From positions 10,246,501-10,310,500 of the forward strand of contig NC_135553.1 in the NCBI RefSeq assembly GCF_964340395.1: a stretch of 64,000 nucleotides of DNA. The letters are read 5' to 3'. The stretch comes from Glandiceps talaboti (lineage: Eukaryota; Hemichordata; Enteropneusta; Spengelidae). Position 1 is the stretch's first letter. Each line of letters begins with the position of its first letter. The notes beneath the pieces were generated by a model. It worked only from the letters and a program-made list of their open reading frames with translations, was not told where the DNA came from and ran no database searches. Both the position numbers and the translations under genes were made by a program. Shown piece after piece: positions 14,401 through 47,705 of this stretch.

Positions 14401-14962
14401 CCATATTTGAACGTGTTATCAAGTTTTGCAGTTCTGTTCAATTGATAATGTAGACCCTCAGGTATCAACAATTTACAAATCTTGCCCCAAAAAATCATTT
14501 AAAAAAATGTTTGTTCAGTGTTTACTTAGGCATGACAGGCTGTTTGTTTCTTTTGAATATTCTTTATCAAACAATTCATTTAAAGTGGCCATATGGTTGA
14601 AGATTTGGTATTTATTTTTCAATTTTTTATTTATAAAACCATTTTATCATGGCATAAATACATAGAGTTACAGAAACCAAGTCATTAAAGGTTTCATTTT
14701 TATCCAGTTTTTGAACATATTGGAAATCATCCAACTATATGAAAAATCAGCCTGAAACAAAAACATCCAATTTGACCATGTAGCAGTTACGTTATTTATT
14801 TAGTATTTTTACTATTTGTGGTGCAAGTTGTATTGCATAATTGAACACTATATAAATTGTGGTTTGTTTGAAGCAATTACTACTGTTAGCCTTCTATTCA
14901 TTTAAAACAAAATATTTATATTTACATAGTGTGTTCTATTTAACTTATAGTGAGGTACTAAA

Positions 14963-15348
14963 CCTGTCCATATTACAAAATCCGATCTGGATCTAATTCG
15001 ATTTACCTGTCCATACATGTACTTGTGGTTAATTCATATCTAATTCGAATTAACTGATCTGGATCAAAGCGTACTCTGGGTGGTGGTTTCAATCTGGATC
15101 AAAGTAATTTGAATCAGATGGCGATCAGTTAGACCTGGTGTGGACATGCAGGCATGTACTGGAGTGAATTAGTTTCATAATAAGTAATCCGAATCAAAGC
15201 TGCTACATGTGTGGACAGGTACGTTAATGTAATTTGAATTGAATCTATCTTTCAATTTTTCAGTGTACACAAAAAGTGGATTGGATGTGGATTAAAGTGA
15301 TCTGGATCAGTTTAATTCAGATTGGATCTGGATCAGATATGGACAGGA
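14963..15348. mobile_element. MITE-like element with CCTGTCCATAT ends
   Basis: The element begins with cctgtccatat and ends with atatggacagg, a perfect 11-bp terminal inverted repeat. Inside are repeated gatctggatc and aattcgaatt-type blocks in both orientations, including internal copies of the end motif (cctgtccatac near 15008, gtggacaggt near 15212). At about 386 bp with no open frame, it looks like a non-autonomous DNA transposon. No clear target duplication was seen. Confidence 0.6.
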
Positions 15349-15627
15349 CAACTGTGATTCATAAACTGTTACATTCATTTGAATCAGAGAGGCTTACTTG
15401 AGAGTTCTTCCATAGCACAGTGTAGGAGTATACTTGCTTCCATAGAAAAGTCAACACTTTTCAATCAGTATATTCCCAAAACTGACAAACCATAGACAAT
15501 AGCATTTCACACACAAGTACTCCTGCGATGTGCTTTGGATGAACTCTAAGCAAATGAAGTATGTGTTAACTTCAGCTAAACTGGAAGTCGGACATTGGTC
15601 AACTGATCTTGTTTGTGGGAATGGGAT

Positions 15628-15692
15628 TAATAATATATATATATGATAATGTATGCCAACCAATATATATATGATAATGTATGCCAACCAAT
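15628..15692. repeat. Short tandem duplication, about 31 bp, two copies
   Basis: The segment atatgataatgtatgccaac occurs twice, joined by a short TA run. Confidence 0.8.
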
Positions 15693-16777
15693 CAACATCA
15701 CTTCACAGATTGTAGTTGCCTGTCATTCTTACATTCTTACATTCTAATGTCTGTGGGTAAAAACACAAATACACTGGTGCATCAGTATTCATGTCTAAAA
15801 GTAAGAAAAAAAATTACTGAAAAGCATTGTGCACATTTTTAATTTATGTAATTGATTTGTCCTTGCCACTTACTTTCAACAGAAAACATATATTATGGGT
15901 CTAACCAATTTGTCTGCCTTTGTACAAGTCTTCGTGTAGCAGTTGTCAACTGAAGCATACTGAGAATAAGACAAGTCGTAAACCTACTGACACTAGTGTT
16001 CACGGTTTGAACATTGTACACTGCAATATTGTCAAATCACACTACATCCTATAACAAAGACAAAGATACTGTATTGTTGTATTTCACAATACCAGTATAA
16101 CAAAGAGACACTGAATGCAGCATTGTCTAATAGGGTCTCACCAATCTTGAACTGATCACAGATTTTCAAGTGAAAAAATAAATATTGTGGGTAGAGAGTA
16201 TTCAGGATGGTTAGTAATAGGGGCCGAAAGAAAATCAATAAAAATCTGCACTTTGTTAAAAATAATGGTCCAGACTCAGGTGTACCTTTCTTTTATTTAC
16301 AGTTGTAAATAAAATATTCATTGTAACAGGAAATGAATGGTATGCTTAGAGAGTACAATAGGTTGGAGGTTGGTAAAAGTTAAATTTACAATCCCCGGCT
16401 TAATAGCCACATTTTGTTTGCTTTCACTGCTGAGGAGACTGTTACAGTGCCAGTCCTTGGTAATTGTAGGTTTATGCAGTCAAATGGTTGTGCTCCCAGG
16501 CTGACTGTAATTGAATATTTGACTGAGTTAAAAACTACCTGAGGGTTTTACTAACTTTTAGTAAGGTATGTAAAAGTACAATTTGTCTGAACTATGATGT
16601 AATTTCAAATAATCAAGACAGGTGGTATTGTCACTAGAATTTATGTTGTTTTAAAGGGGAGTCGTCCATTTCATTTTTACTATATCTGTCTGGCGAGGAC
16701 TATGGTAGAACCCAAAGACTTGGCTATCTGTGATTTACTGTGTCGTTCATCAGATTCAGTGTGTCACACTGTCAATG

Positions 16778-17210
16778 ATTGCCATGTCTGTAGACTAGCA
16801 CAGTACATGTAGTTTCTTTTTTCTACGGATACTAAATTATGTACTTGGTTGCCTTTTTCTACTCTGTGTAACATGTATTTTGGCTTTGATATAGTGTCAT
16901 TTTCCATACGTGTATGTGTTGTGCCATGTAATTACACCATTTACTCAGAAATCTGTTGTTACTACTGAGGTCTTTGGACAGGAGTCCCAAGTATTAACGG
17001 AATGTTGTTCACCAGAGCCAAATTTGTCAAGCCAGATAGCCAAGTCTCTAAGCTAGCATGGTACATGTACTGTTTTTTCTTTGCTCTATGGATACTAATG
17101 TACTTGGTTGTCTTTCTGTACTCTGTGTGATATGTAGTTTGGCTTTGATATAGTGTTATTTTGCATACTTGTATGTGTTGTGACTTGTAATTACATGCAC
17201 TCTCAGTGAA
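16778..17210. repeat. Two-copy tandem duplication, about 260 bp period
   Basis: Both copies contain a tacatgta segment, ggatacta, gtacttggttg, tactctgtgt, ttggctttgatatagtgt and gtatgtgttgtg in the same order. They start near 16780 and 17040. Confidence 0.75.
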
Positions 17211-18274
17211 GTCTCCATTAGGTATGTCTTTATAGAGTAACGGAAGTCCCATAACTTTGATAGCTAAATGTCATTGTCAAAGTACCCTGGATAGAATTAT
17301 TATGAATTGTTATATGAAATTACCACTACACTTGGCAAATTACCATATTCAATGTAACATAAAGACATGCCTTAAAAATAATAACCCATAATGTTTTAAA
17401 CTGTAAATCACTTCCATGGTAATGTTGAGGATAGGAAATTGGATTGATGTATCAACAGAAATATGCAAATGATATGAGCATGTAAATGACACTTGTATGG
17501 CAGTGAATGATTTGATAAGATTATGTAGATAGGAGAAGTTAATAGTGTACTTGGTAAACAAGTACATAGACCCTGAAATGAACTAGAAATGGCTCATGAT
17601 CAGAGTGTGTGAGAGCACTTAGTTACCAAAGACATAGTGTATTCTGTGAATTATATTTCATTGGAAACAGGTTATGGACAAAAACTTTTCTGTTATCTGC
17701 AACGTAAAATTCATTTGAAATTTATACTAATTGTGAATAAATGTAGTTAAAATTTTTTGTTAAATTAAGTAAAACAGCTGAGATCAACAGTATTAAATCA
17801 TAGACCCTACACTCGTGTATAAGGTTAACGTATAATCTAGCTGCTAGACCCTTGGGCAAGTCTGCTATTAAACTTTACCACAGGACTAGCCAGAGACATA
17901 GCAGAGGAACTGTTTGTCAACTTTTCATGTGTAGAGCCAAAGTTTTACTATAAGACTTGGGCATATGATTGAATAGCTGGAGTCATGACATGATTTTCTA
18001 AAGTTAAATGCTGGCTTTTTCAATCAGTCAATTTGGATGAATGATAAAGAATGGAGGTACACATGTAAACTTGATTCAATCAAGGATTTACAACTAATCA
18101 AGTTTAAAAGTAGGTGTGATTCTGTATTACCAAACTTAGTTCATGACTGTGCTTACATATTAGTGTTATTAAAGAAAGTTATTGTGACTTTGACAATTAA
18201 GGTTGTCATGGTAGAATGTTAAATGCCATGAAGTATTTTGATCAATGGATGACATTGTACATTGTACAAGTTCA

Positions 18275-18660
18275 TGTTAAGACTAGGATTAACATATTAG
18301 CTGTGAAAAAGAAAAATAGTTATCTAGCAGAGCTATAAAAAAAGTTCGTCCTGAACAAAAGAATGATCATAGGCTATGTAATCCTTATGGCTCCACCGAT
18401 TACATACCATGAATGTGAGAGCCTGGAAGTGAATCCTTTAAACTTGGCTTTTAAACTTTGGATGAGAAAAATACATGTCGAGCAGAACATAGACCCTCCA
18501 CCAAGTTGGGGGAGGGTCTATGAGCAGAACTATAAAAAAAACAGCAGTCCAGAACAAAAGAATAACCCTATCTTGTCTGTATGGTTATAGACTGATAAGA
18601 AAGCAGTAATGCAAAACTGTGGTATTCAAACATTAGGGATCAAGGGTGTAAAAGTTGTAA
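18275..18660 (+). repeat. Dispersed repeat family, solo arm copies
   Basis: The segment at about 18325-18420 (gcagagctataaaaaaag, gaacaaaagaatgat, atgtaatccttatggctcc) belongs to a dispersed family also seen at 32115-32290, 33470-33850 and 47550-47705. A second diverged piece follows at about 18523-18600, and it is interrupted by the tiny hairpin at 18489-18522. The family appears to be arms of a foldback element, seen complete at 33470-33850. Confidence 0.6.
18481..18530. mobile_element. 34-bp hairpin insertion with 8-bp target duplication, copy 1
   Basis: The hairpin (18489-18522) has arms atagaccctcc and ggagggtctat around a loop of about 12 bases. It is flanked on both sides by the perfect 8-mer agcagaac (18481-18488 and 18523-18530). 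It sits inside a copy of the dispersed family whose relatives (about 18332, and reverse strand near 32230) have a single uninterrupted gcagagctat. Those relatives act as approximate empty sites. A sister insertion lies at 60893-60936. Confidence 0.75.
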
Positions 18661-18837
18661 GATTATTAAATGACCTTGATCTACATAACAATAGAATTAC
18701 TACATTGCTGTGTAATTTGTAAACTGTTCTGTTGATTTATCTTCTGTAAAGTAACAGCTATGTTTTGACTTGGAGTAGGAAGAACTGTGTTTTTACCCTC
18801 CATGGTTTTAATCACCAGGAAGGACCGTATTTCTAAA

Positions 18838-18855
18838 CCCCCCCCCCCCCCCCCA
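18838..18855. repeat. Poly-C tract
   Basis: An uninterrupted C run of about 18 bases. Confidence 0.9.
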
Positions 18856-19794
18856 TGGTTTTAATTACTTGGTAATTTTCAATTGATTTCACTGATTTGA
18901 TGTAAAAACAAATTCCTAGACTCATTAAAGATTGTCAACTCTGCAATTATATGTGAAGATTTTATTTAGTCCTGTTCTTTTCCTAATTTTGCATTCAAAA
19001 TTTTGACACAAAATAATCTCTTGGATAATTAATTTTAAATGACAATGAATGTCCAATCACTCAGAACAGACTCAAGGTGTTATGATATTTTATTCATAAT
19101 TGGCCATGTGACAAGAAAATTACATTTTTGAATTGTAGCAGTATTACAGGTGGAAAATCTAGTCAACTTGCATAGACTTCCATTATGTACCTAGCAATTT
19201 AGCAAACATGACTTTGGTAGGGAATCCTTGTAAAATACCAGGGGAACTTGGGTAGATTTAACCAACATAATATTCCTGTTGTTTTCATTTCTTGCATGTA
19301 TAGTCTAATGTTATCCTTCATCAAATCTCAAGATCTCTCTTTATGATTCAATACCATGTTTGCATTCAGACTATGCATGTGACAATTATAACCTTTATAT
19401 TGCTATCTTGTCATCTTCTGTTTGCAAGTTCTTCAAACCAATCTGTATGTTGTTTGTGCTTGCATGTCAAAGGTAAACTCTACCAACAATATGTCACTTT
19501 TTGACTTCAAGCATATACCATATATCAGCTACTGTTTTAACCAAAGTCAAACCTTTAGTTTTGTATAAACATCTAGATAAAAGCTGTTATTTATTGAAGT
19601 CTTGACCCATGACAGTAATCTGATATTTATAAATACACCTAAACCTTGACAAGTAGGTGTGAGTTGAACCCTGCAATTAACACAGCTAGTAAAAACACTG
19701 GTGTGAGATGAACCCTCCAATTAACACACACACACTAAAACACTGCAAACAAAGAGACTGTAATAAAACTACTGGTTTTTAAGTTGGCCAAGTC

Positions 19795-20600
19795 ATTACA
19801 TCACAAATATCTTTTCTTTTTAAAGATTCAAAGAGTTACATTTCTTTGCAGTATAAATCAGATTCATCTTACAGGTAGACAGTTGTTTATAGATTTCTAG
19901 ACTGTATATAAAATAAACTATGAAAGGTGACAGTAACTCTCGAATATCTTTTTCCTGTGCAATAAGATCATAGATGCATTTCATAGGTAAACAAAACAGT
20001 TATTTTGGGTGTTGTTTTAAATAAAGATAATACATGGATTTGAAAATGTGAGAATGGTGCCCAAAGTTCTTTTTTCTTTGAGGCTTTGAAGAATTTAAGC
20101 TTCAGTGCAGTAATATTCTTTGTCTTACAAGTAAACATAAGTTATTTTGGAGGTTGTTTTAAATATAGACTAAACAGAGATTTGAAAATGTGATGGCTTC
20201 TGTGTAGCAATATTCATTAGGTTCATTTTACAGGTATTAAAACAAAACCGTTATATTTTGGAATTTGTTGACAATGGTAGACTTGGAAACGTGACAGTGC
20301 CCCCTGAAGTTCTTTTCTGTAATAGATTTGTTTTCCAGGTAGACAAAACAGTTGTTTTGGGATTTGTTTTGAATATAGACAATACATTGACTTGGAAATG
20401 TGACAGTGTCTCTCGAAGTTCTTTTCTCCTGAAAGAATTACATTCCTTCGTATTATTAGATTCCTGAACAGGTAGACAAAAAAACCAGTTGTTTTTAGCT
20501 TGGTGCCAGGTTTCTCCTTTGACCAAGAATGACCTAAAAGTCTCTTGAAATGGAGTATTCATTAACTTTGAAATGTGACAATACCAACCCCTCATAATAA
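19795..20600. repeat. Degenerate tandem repeat, about six units of 110-130 bp
   Basis: Units share a cag-gtagacaaaacagtt-like start, a ttttgggttttgttttaaatatagac segment, a tttgaaaatgtgac segment and an agttcttttc segment. Examples start near 19870, 19983, 20130, 20230, 20335 and 20470. Divergence is high. Open frames across it on both strands are by-products of the repeat. Confidence 0.6.
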
Positions 20601-21332
20601 ACTTCATGTGTACAGCCAATTGTTTCAGGTTTCATTAACCAGTTAAGTTTTAAATTTTGATTTATGGCTATTAATGAACATTTAGTAGTAAAAATACAAA
20701 CAACATACATTGTCGTAAAGTGTGCGTATTTAACTTAATTACCCATGACATTGTACCTGGCAAGGATCATTTTCATTATGTACAGAATCTGTATTTGAAG
20801 TAACTGGAATTTGTCAATAAAAATTTGAAATTGTTTATGTTTGCAACTTCGGTATAAAAACAAAATTGATAAATCTGTGCATTTTCCTTATGTAGATAAA
20901 CCATTAAACGCATTAAAAGTTTTTTTCTAAAGACCCCTTGGGGAATATACTTTACTGCGAAAAAAAGGAGAAAGAAACATACCATTATCATTGTCAGTAT
21001 TATATAACTGGAAAGTGTTAATATAAACTTTCTTGATTTCAAAATGAAAATTGAAATTCACACATTTGGAAAACCATGAAAAATATCCTAAATGAAAGTT
21101 AATGGCTCTGGACACATGTGAGTATCCCCTGAGATCAACAGGTGTTCCCCCCCTCTGTGAAATAGAACATCCCTAACAATTACCTTTCTAATCTATTGAT
21201 CTTTTTTTGTTTTGATGCAAATCCCACTAGAGTCATAATTTGAGAGAATTCATGGCTCGAGAAGACTAACAAGAATATGCCATTAGTGAATAATTTAAGA
21301 CTGGCACCTTCTAGTATCCATCAGGACAATAA

Positions 21333-21570
21333 GAAAGTTGTTCAAGTCACGTTGTAGGCAGCCACTTATATGCAAATCCAGTCATTGAGTTGTTTAGCTT
21401 GCGTATTAAGTTACCAGTCAGTGGTGCTATAGCTGGTCGGGGAAAAAAGGGATTTACTCTCCGAGTGCGTTCATACACGTCAGTGAATTGTGAGTACGGT
21501 ACAAGCAGCTGTCAAACAGGGAGTGTGGTACATAGCAGTCATGATGAATACATGACAACTGCTGATATTA
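21333..21570 (+). other. Candidate 5' exon of the RADIL-type gene
   Basis: This stretch has noticeably more CpG than its surroundings and is open in one frame from a stop at 21330 to a strong donor-like site (gtgagt) at 21571. Splicing there leaves one base, and joining to the acceptor before 23559, which needs one base, keeps the frame. An in-frame ATG at 21552 would add about 33 residues to the N-terminus, but its context is weak and a four-codon out-of-frame ORF ends on it. The exon could equally be non-coding 5' UTR, or not an exon at all. Confidence 0.3.
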
Positions 21571-23362
21571 GTGAGTATAAACTTGGTAATGCAGGTATTT
21601 CAAAGTAGCATGAAAAGATAGCAAGGGTTTATTTGGTATGAAAAATAGTGTTAAGAAACTCAGAAATGTGTCAAGTAACGCACACGTAATCCTTCTAGGT
21701 CACCTCGACAAAGCTTGAAACTTAGAGTTTGGAGTAGAAAATGATTGCAATTTGAAGGAGAAATAGTTTTCATCTTGGTTTGTATCCTAAATAGTTGTCT
21801 TCATGTAGCTATTTAAAGAATGTTTTAAGCAGCGTTTGGCAGACTTTCAAAACGGCTTTGCATGAGGAGTTTTTAACATCAGAGGAACTGATAAAATATT
21901 TATGATGACAGGTTGGGTTGTTAGTGAACAGGTTAGAAACACTTTATGGTTACTGAGTCTCAGGAGACATTGGCATATTTTATCTGAATTGACTGGGACT
22001 TTACGTCATTGTACAGCTGACTGGTATGTACGTATATATATACACTATAGCTAAAGTGCTGTGGTGTAAATGTGACTGACATACATTTTGTTCTAGTTAA
22101 CTGGTTTGCAACGGTTCTCATGCTTTAAGCTGGGATCAATACTTTGTCAAAGACAGTGTCAATGTATTTTTCTGTCTAAAGTAGTATCAAGTAATTTTCT
22201 GCTAAAGGTACTGTCAAGTGTATTTTACTGTGAAAAATAGTGTCATATTTTTCTGCCAAACAGATTGTTGTGTCGTTTGCTATCAAATGTGCTGTCATGT
22301 ATTTTTCTGTCAAAGCTGCTGTCGTGTTTTTTCTGGCAAATTTATAGTGTTGTGCATTTTCTCTGTCTCTGCATGTTCTGCCAAACGTACTGTCATGTGT
22401 ATTTTTCTGTCAACGGTGCTGTAACCGATGTGTAATTTTTCTGTCAAATGCATTGTCATGTATTGTCATGTATGTTTCTGTCAAATGTATTGTCATGTAT
22501 TTTTCTGTCAAAGGTACTGTCATGTATAATCTGTCATATTAAGCAGTGTCATGTGTTTTCTGCTAACATAGTATTGTGTATTTTCTTTTAAACGTACTGT
22601 CATATGAAAGGTATACTGGTACTGTGGTAGAGTTATGTGTGTATTTGGCATATGGTGTATTATTCACAGTGTGTACCCTACCATTGAGGATATTTATATG
22701 TAGCCTTGAGTGAAAGTACAGAAAGGTGTGTGTGTGTACTTCAGCATATGTTACTTGTATAGTGCACAAAAAGGATACAATTTGCAATATTTTGTCTGTA
22801 TCCTCAGGGGAAGAGCAGAAAGGTGTAAAAAGTGTCACCTCACTTCAGTACAGTTGGCTATTTGTATGTAATTTTGGCATCTACCATATTGTATCAATGT
22901 CAGCTATTATAAGTAGAGTTACTTGCCAGAAAGTTATAGGGTCTATCATAGACAATATTACCTCAGACCACTTTTGAGATATTGCACAGTGTTTTTGATA
23001 AGAGTGGCATTCAAAGTGTTGGTAAAATATATCCAAAGTTCTCAGGTTCAACATTAAAAAAATGTGGTACAACAAAGTAGTGAACTCTATGCAGCATTTG
23101 CGAGAATTTCCTCCTCGGATAGTAGGTTCCCAACCATTAGCAAAAATGCTAATCTACATGTCTGTAGGCAGAACTTAAGATCTATATGTATGACATATTT
23201 AATTTTTAGTTACCAGTAAGTGCCAGTTTTAGACTCTGGCAATCATTTAATCAAATTATCTTTGGAAGGTTGTTTTGAGGGTGTTAATTCCTGGCTGGAG
23301 GACCATAATCTCTCAAGCTCCACTTTCTCGTTTTATTTCATGTGTATCTTTGTTTACCTTTT
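21571..23362. other. Probable intron or upstream DNA
   Basis: No recognisable coding sequence. It contains a degenerate repeat at 22140-22620 and otherwise AT-rich unique sequence. If the candidate exon at 21333-21570 is real, this is the first intron. Confidence 0.4.
22140..22620. repeat. Degenerate short repeat (tactgtcatgtatttttctgtcaaa type)
   Basis: About fifteen irregular units of 25-40 bp are built around ctgtcatgta and tttttctgtcaaa. Spacing is uneven and unit similarity is low to moderate. Confidence 0.7.
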
Positions 23363-23558
23363 AGTTAAAATTTTATTGGCTAGACAGGAGCAACCACCAG
23401 GTGTTACTCTGAAGCTAACAACTGTGTCTTTTTTATGTGTATCTTGTTTTTGTTCACAGATAAAATTTTATTGGCTAGACAGGAGCAACTACCAGGTGTT
23501 ACTCTGAAGCTAACAACTGTCTCTTTTTTTTATATATGTATCTTGTTTTTATTCACAG

Positions 23559-45306
<21,748 letters not shown>

Positions 45307-46570
45307 CATTGAAATGTTATGATTTCTGGTTGAAAGTCTGGTGTCTCCATAGTGATGAAGATAACAGTATCATCGTGTTAGCATTGAAATGTTGTGATTC
45401 CTGGTTGCTAAGTCTGATGTCTCCATGGCGATGAAGATAACAGCATCATGTTAGCATTGAAATGTTACAATTTCTGGTTGCTAAGTCTGATGTTTCCATG
45501 GTGATTAAGATAACAGCATCATCATGTTAGCATTGAAATGTTACGATTTTGGTTGCTAAGTCTGATGTTTCCATGGCAATGAAAGTGACAGCCTCATCAT
45601 TTTAGCATTGAAAGGTTATGATTTCTGGTTGCTAATTCTGTCTCCATGGCGATGAAGATAACAGCATCATGTTAGCATCAAAATGTTACAATTTCTGGTT
45701 GCTAATACTGAAGTCTCCATGGCGATGAAGATAACAGCATCATCATGTTAGCATTGACAGCTGTAGAAGAGATGGAAAAGTAGATATCAAATATACCCTA
45801 CAATAATAATATCTCGGCTTCCAGTTTTATTTCACAAAGTACCTAGTATGTACAGTGCAAAATCTAATGGCTATAAGTGATAAAACTAGAATTTGCACAA
45901 CTTTCTTCATCTGGAATCTACAACAAGATTCCACTTTAGCAAAGTACCTCGGTATTTACTAAAATACAACACAGCAATTGAATAGAGTAGGATATCAAAT
46001 CTAGTTTTACAATGTGACCAGACAAAGATCATGACCTCTTGTTAATGTTAAACCATCAAATCAAAGACCACGTAAGGATATGCATAACTGACAATCTGTA
46101 GTATTTCATACAGTGGAGGAAATAGGGTACAAACAGCAGGTTATTTAGTGTATAGATATATAACATGAATATGTGACATACATGAATGTATAGCTCCATA
46201 TCTGAAAGTATTTATGAAATTTTGAAATGTAAAAATACTTGTACAAGTATAATGCAGTATTATATAATATGAAAATAAGAACGACACTGCTGTATATATA
46301 GCTTCCATTTAATATATATGGAATATTGAAGTATAAAAGAAAACACAAATATATGACATGGTTTTTGTCGAAGTATTTACAGATTAATGTAATAGCCAAT
46401 GTCAGTATTAAAACTAAATGTTACTGGAGAGGATCGTGTTTAACTTGTTTTGTTCTCAGTCCCACCCAATTTGTCACCTGTACACCAAAATATGTGTTAT
46501 AAATGGAGAAAAAAACCTACAAATTAATATATAATTTATAAACTTCCAACCCCAGTAGTCTTCGTTTTTG

Positions 46571-46583
46571 ACACCAGAGGGCA
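46571..46583 (+). promoter_or_regulatory. CTCF-core-like motif
   Basis: acaccagagggca differs from the CTCF core CCASYAGRKGGCR only at the first base. It is an isolated motif in the RADIL 3' flank and binding is untested. Confidence 0.25.
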
Positions 46584-47395
46584 CTGTTCAGTTTACCTCA
46601 TAAAAGACCTTGTTCCAAGTAAGTGCAGGCTTGAGGTAGCGAGACAGGGATAGTATTTATAACATTGGCAAATAAGGAAAATGATTTATTGAAGACTTTT
46701 ACAAAAATGATAGTAGTACATCTACTGAAGGCATAAATATATAATGTAATATATGTGAAGAAAAGTAATGAATTCTATTATTATGGACAAAAGGGTTCAC
46801 ATTTTTTTTCCCCAATTTGTAAATATTGTATGTGATTTGGTTATTTATTTTGAGTGCATACTAATGAGTGCTTGTGAACCATGTTGCATTTCATTCTTGT
46901 CAATTTCAAACAATACCTGTTCCAACTTTTTATTTATTGAGTACATTTTATGGTGTGATTTTTCTTTTGACATTGTATTTTATAAATGTTGTAAATATGA
47001 TATTAAAAATATGGATTTTATACTGTATCAATGTGAATGTGTGTTCCTTTCATCCATTCCCCATATTCAAAATAATAACAAGAGCTTGCTGTAGGCAAAT
47101 GACTTCTATTTATTATGTCACAGTGTATCTGATATAGTTTGCCCCCATTTATGCTCTAAAAAGTGATATACCAAAACCTGACTCATTTATCAGCTGTTCT
47201 TCTGTTTATTACACTGCTCACATGCACAACTTCACCTGTCAGCCCTGTCATGGTGATAGAAAATTAATGTAAAATACTGATTCTAACTATTCAGCCAATA
47301 CAGTAAGAAAGTCTAATCTGCAAAATTGCCATGTTTATAAATGATAGATGGAAATCTTTTTTTTTTAAATATCTTCACGTGAATACCTTTTTTCT

Positions 47396-47505
47396 CACAC
47401 ACACACACATACATAATACACATGCATGCATACATACTACACACACATACATAATACATGCACACACATGCATGCATATATTCACATACATAATACATAC
47501 ATACA
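47396..47505. repeat. CA/CATA-rich microsatellite region
   Basis: Mixed acac, acatac and catgcatgcat units over about 110 bp. Confidence 0.9.
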
Positions 47506-47549
47506 GACAGACGATATGCCAGCAGCTCTCCTTAATCATAAAGATCCAT

Positions 47550-47705
47550 ATCGGAATAGGGTTACAATTTGGGATAAGTAAAGTAGTTGTGTGAAAGCTA
47601 TAGAAAAAGTTGGCTCAAAACAAATGAATGATCCTATGTAATCATATGGCTCCATTGATAAAATAACGTGAGAACCTGGGATTGAATCATAGGCCTATAA
47701 AATCA
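47550..47705 (+). repeat. Dispersed foldback-family copy
   Basis: Contains aagctatagaaaaagttgg, aaacaaatgaatgatcctat, gtaatcatatggctccattg and gggattgaatcataggcct in the family order. Confidence 0.65.

Larger units (their letters stand above)
48..21332. other. Upstream DNA with no recognisable gene
   Basis: No open frame in this stretch resembles a known protein. The frames present are short, lack credible splice partners and often coincide with repeats. The content is AT-rich sequence with locally duplicated blocks, a 108-bp minisatellite, MITE-like inverted repeats and simple repeats, which are listed separately. It may hold distal regulatory DNA or 5' non-coding exons of the RADIL-type gene downstream. 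Nothing in the sequence proves either. Confidence 0.6.

Noticed and set aside
17566-17812. Two catagaccct motifs suspected as further micro-hairpin copies.
   Set aside because: Both are in the same orientation, no agggtctatg partner is nearby, and no 8-bp duplication flanks them.
20251-20619. A 123-codon minus-strand frame.
   Set aside because: It lies entirely in a degenerate tandem repeat and changes frame between units.
23435-23558. The 745-codon open frame could be taken as starting at 23435 within one exon.
   Set aside because: The first 41 codons lie in intron repeat units and include the pyrimidine tract and acceptor of the true exon. The coding exon more plausibly begins at 23559.
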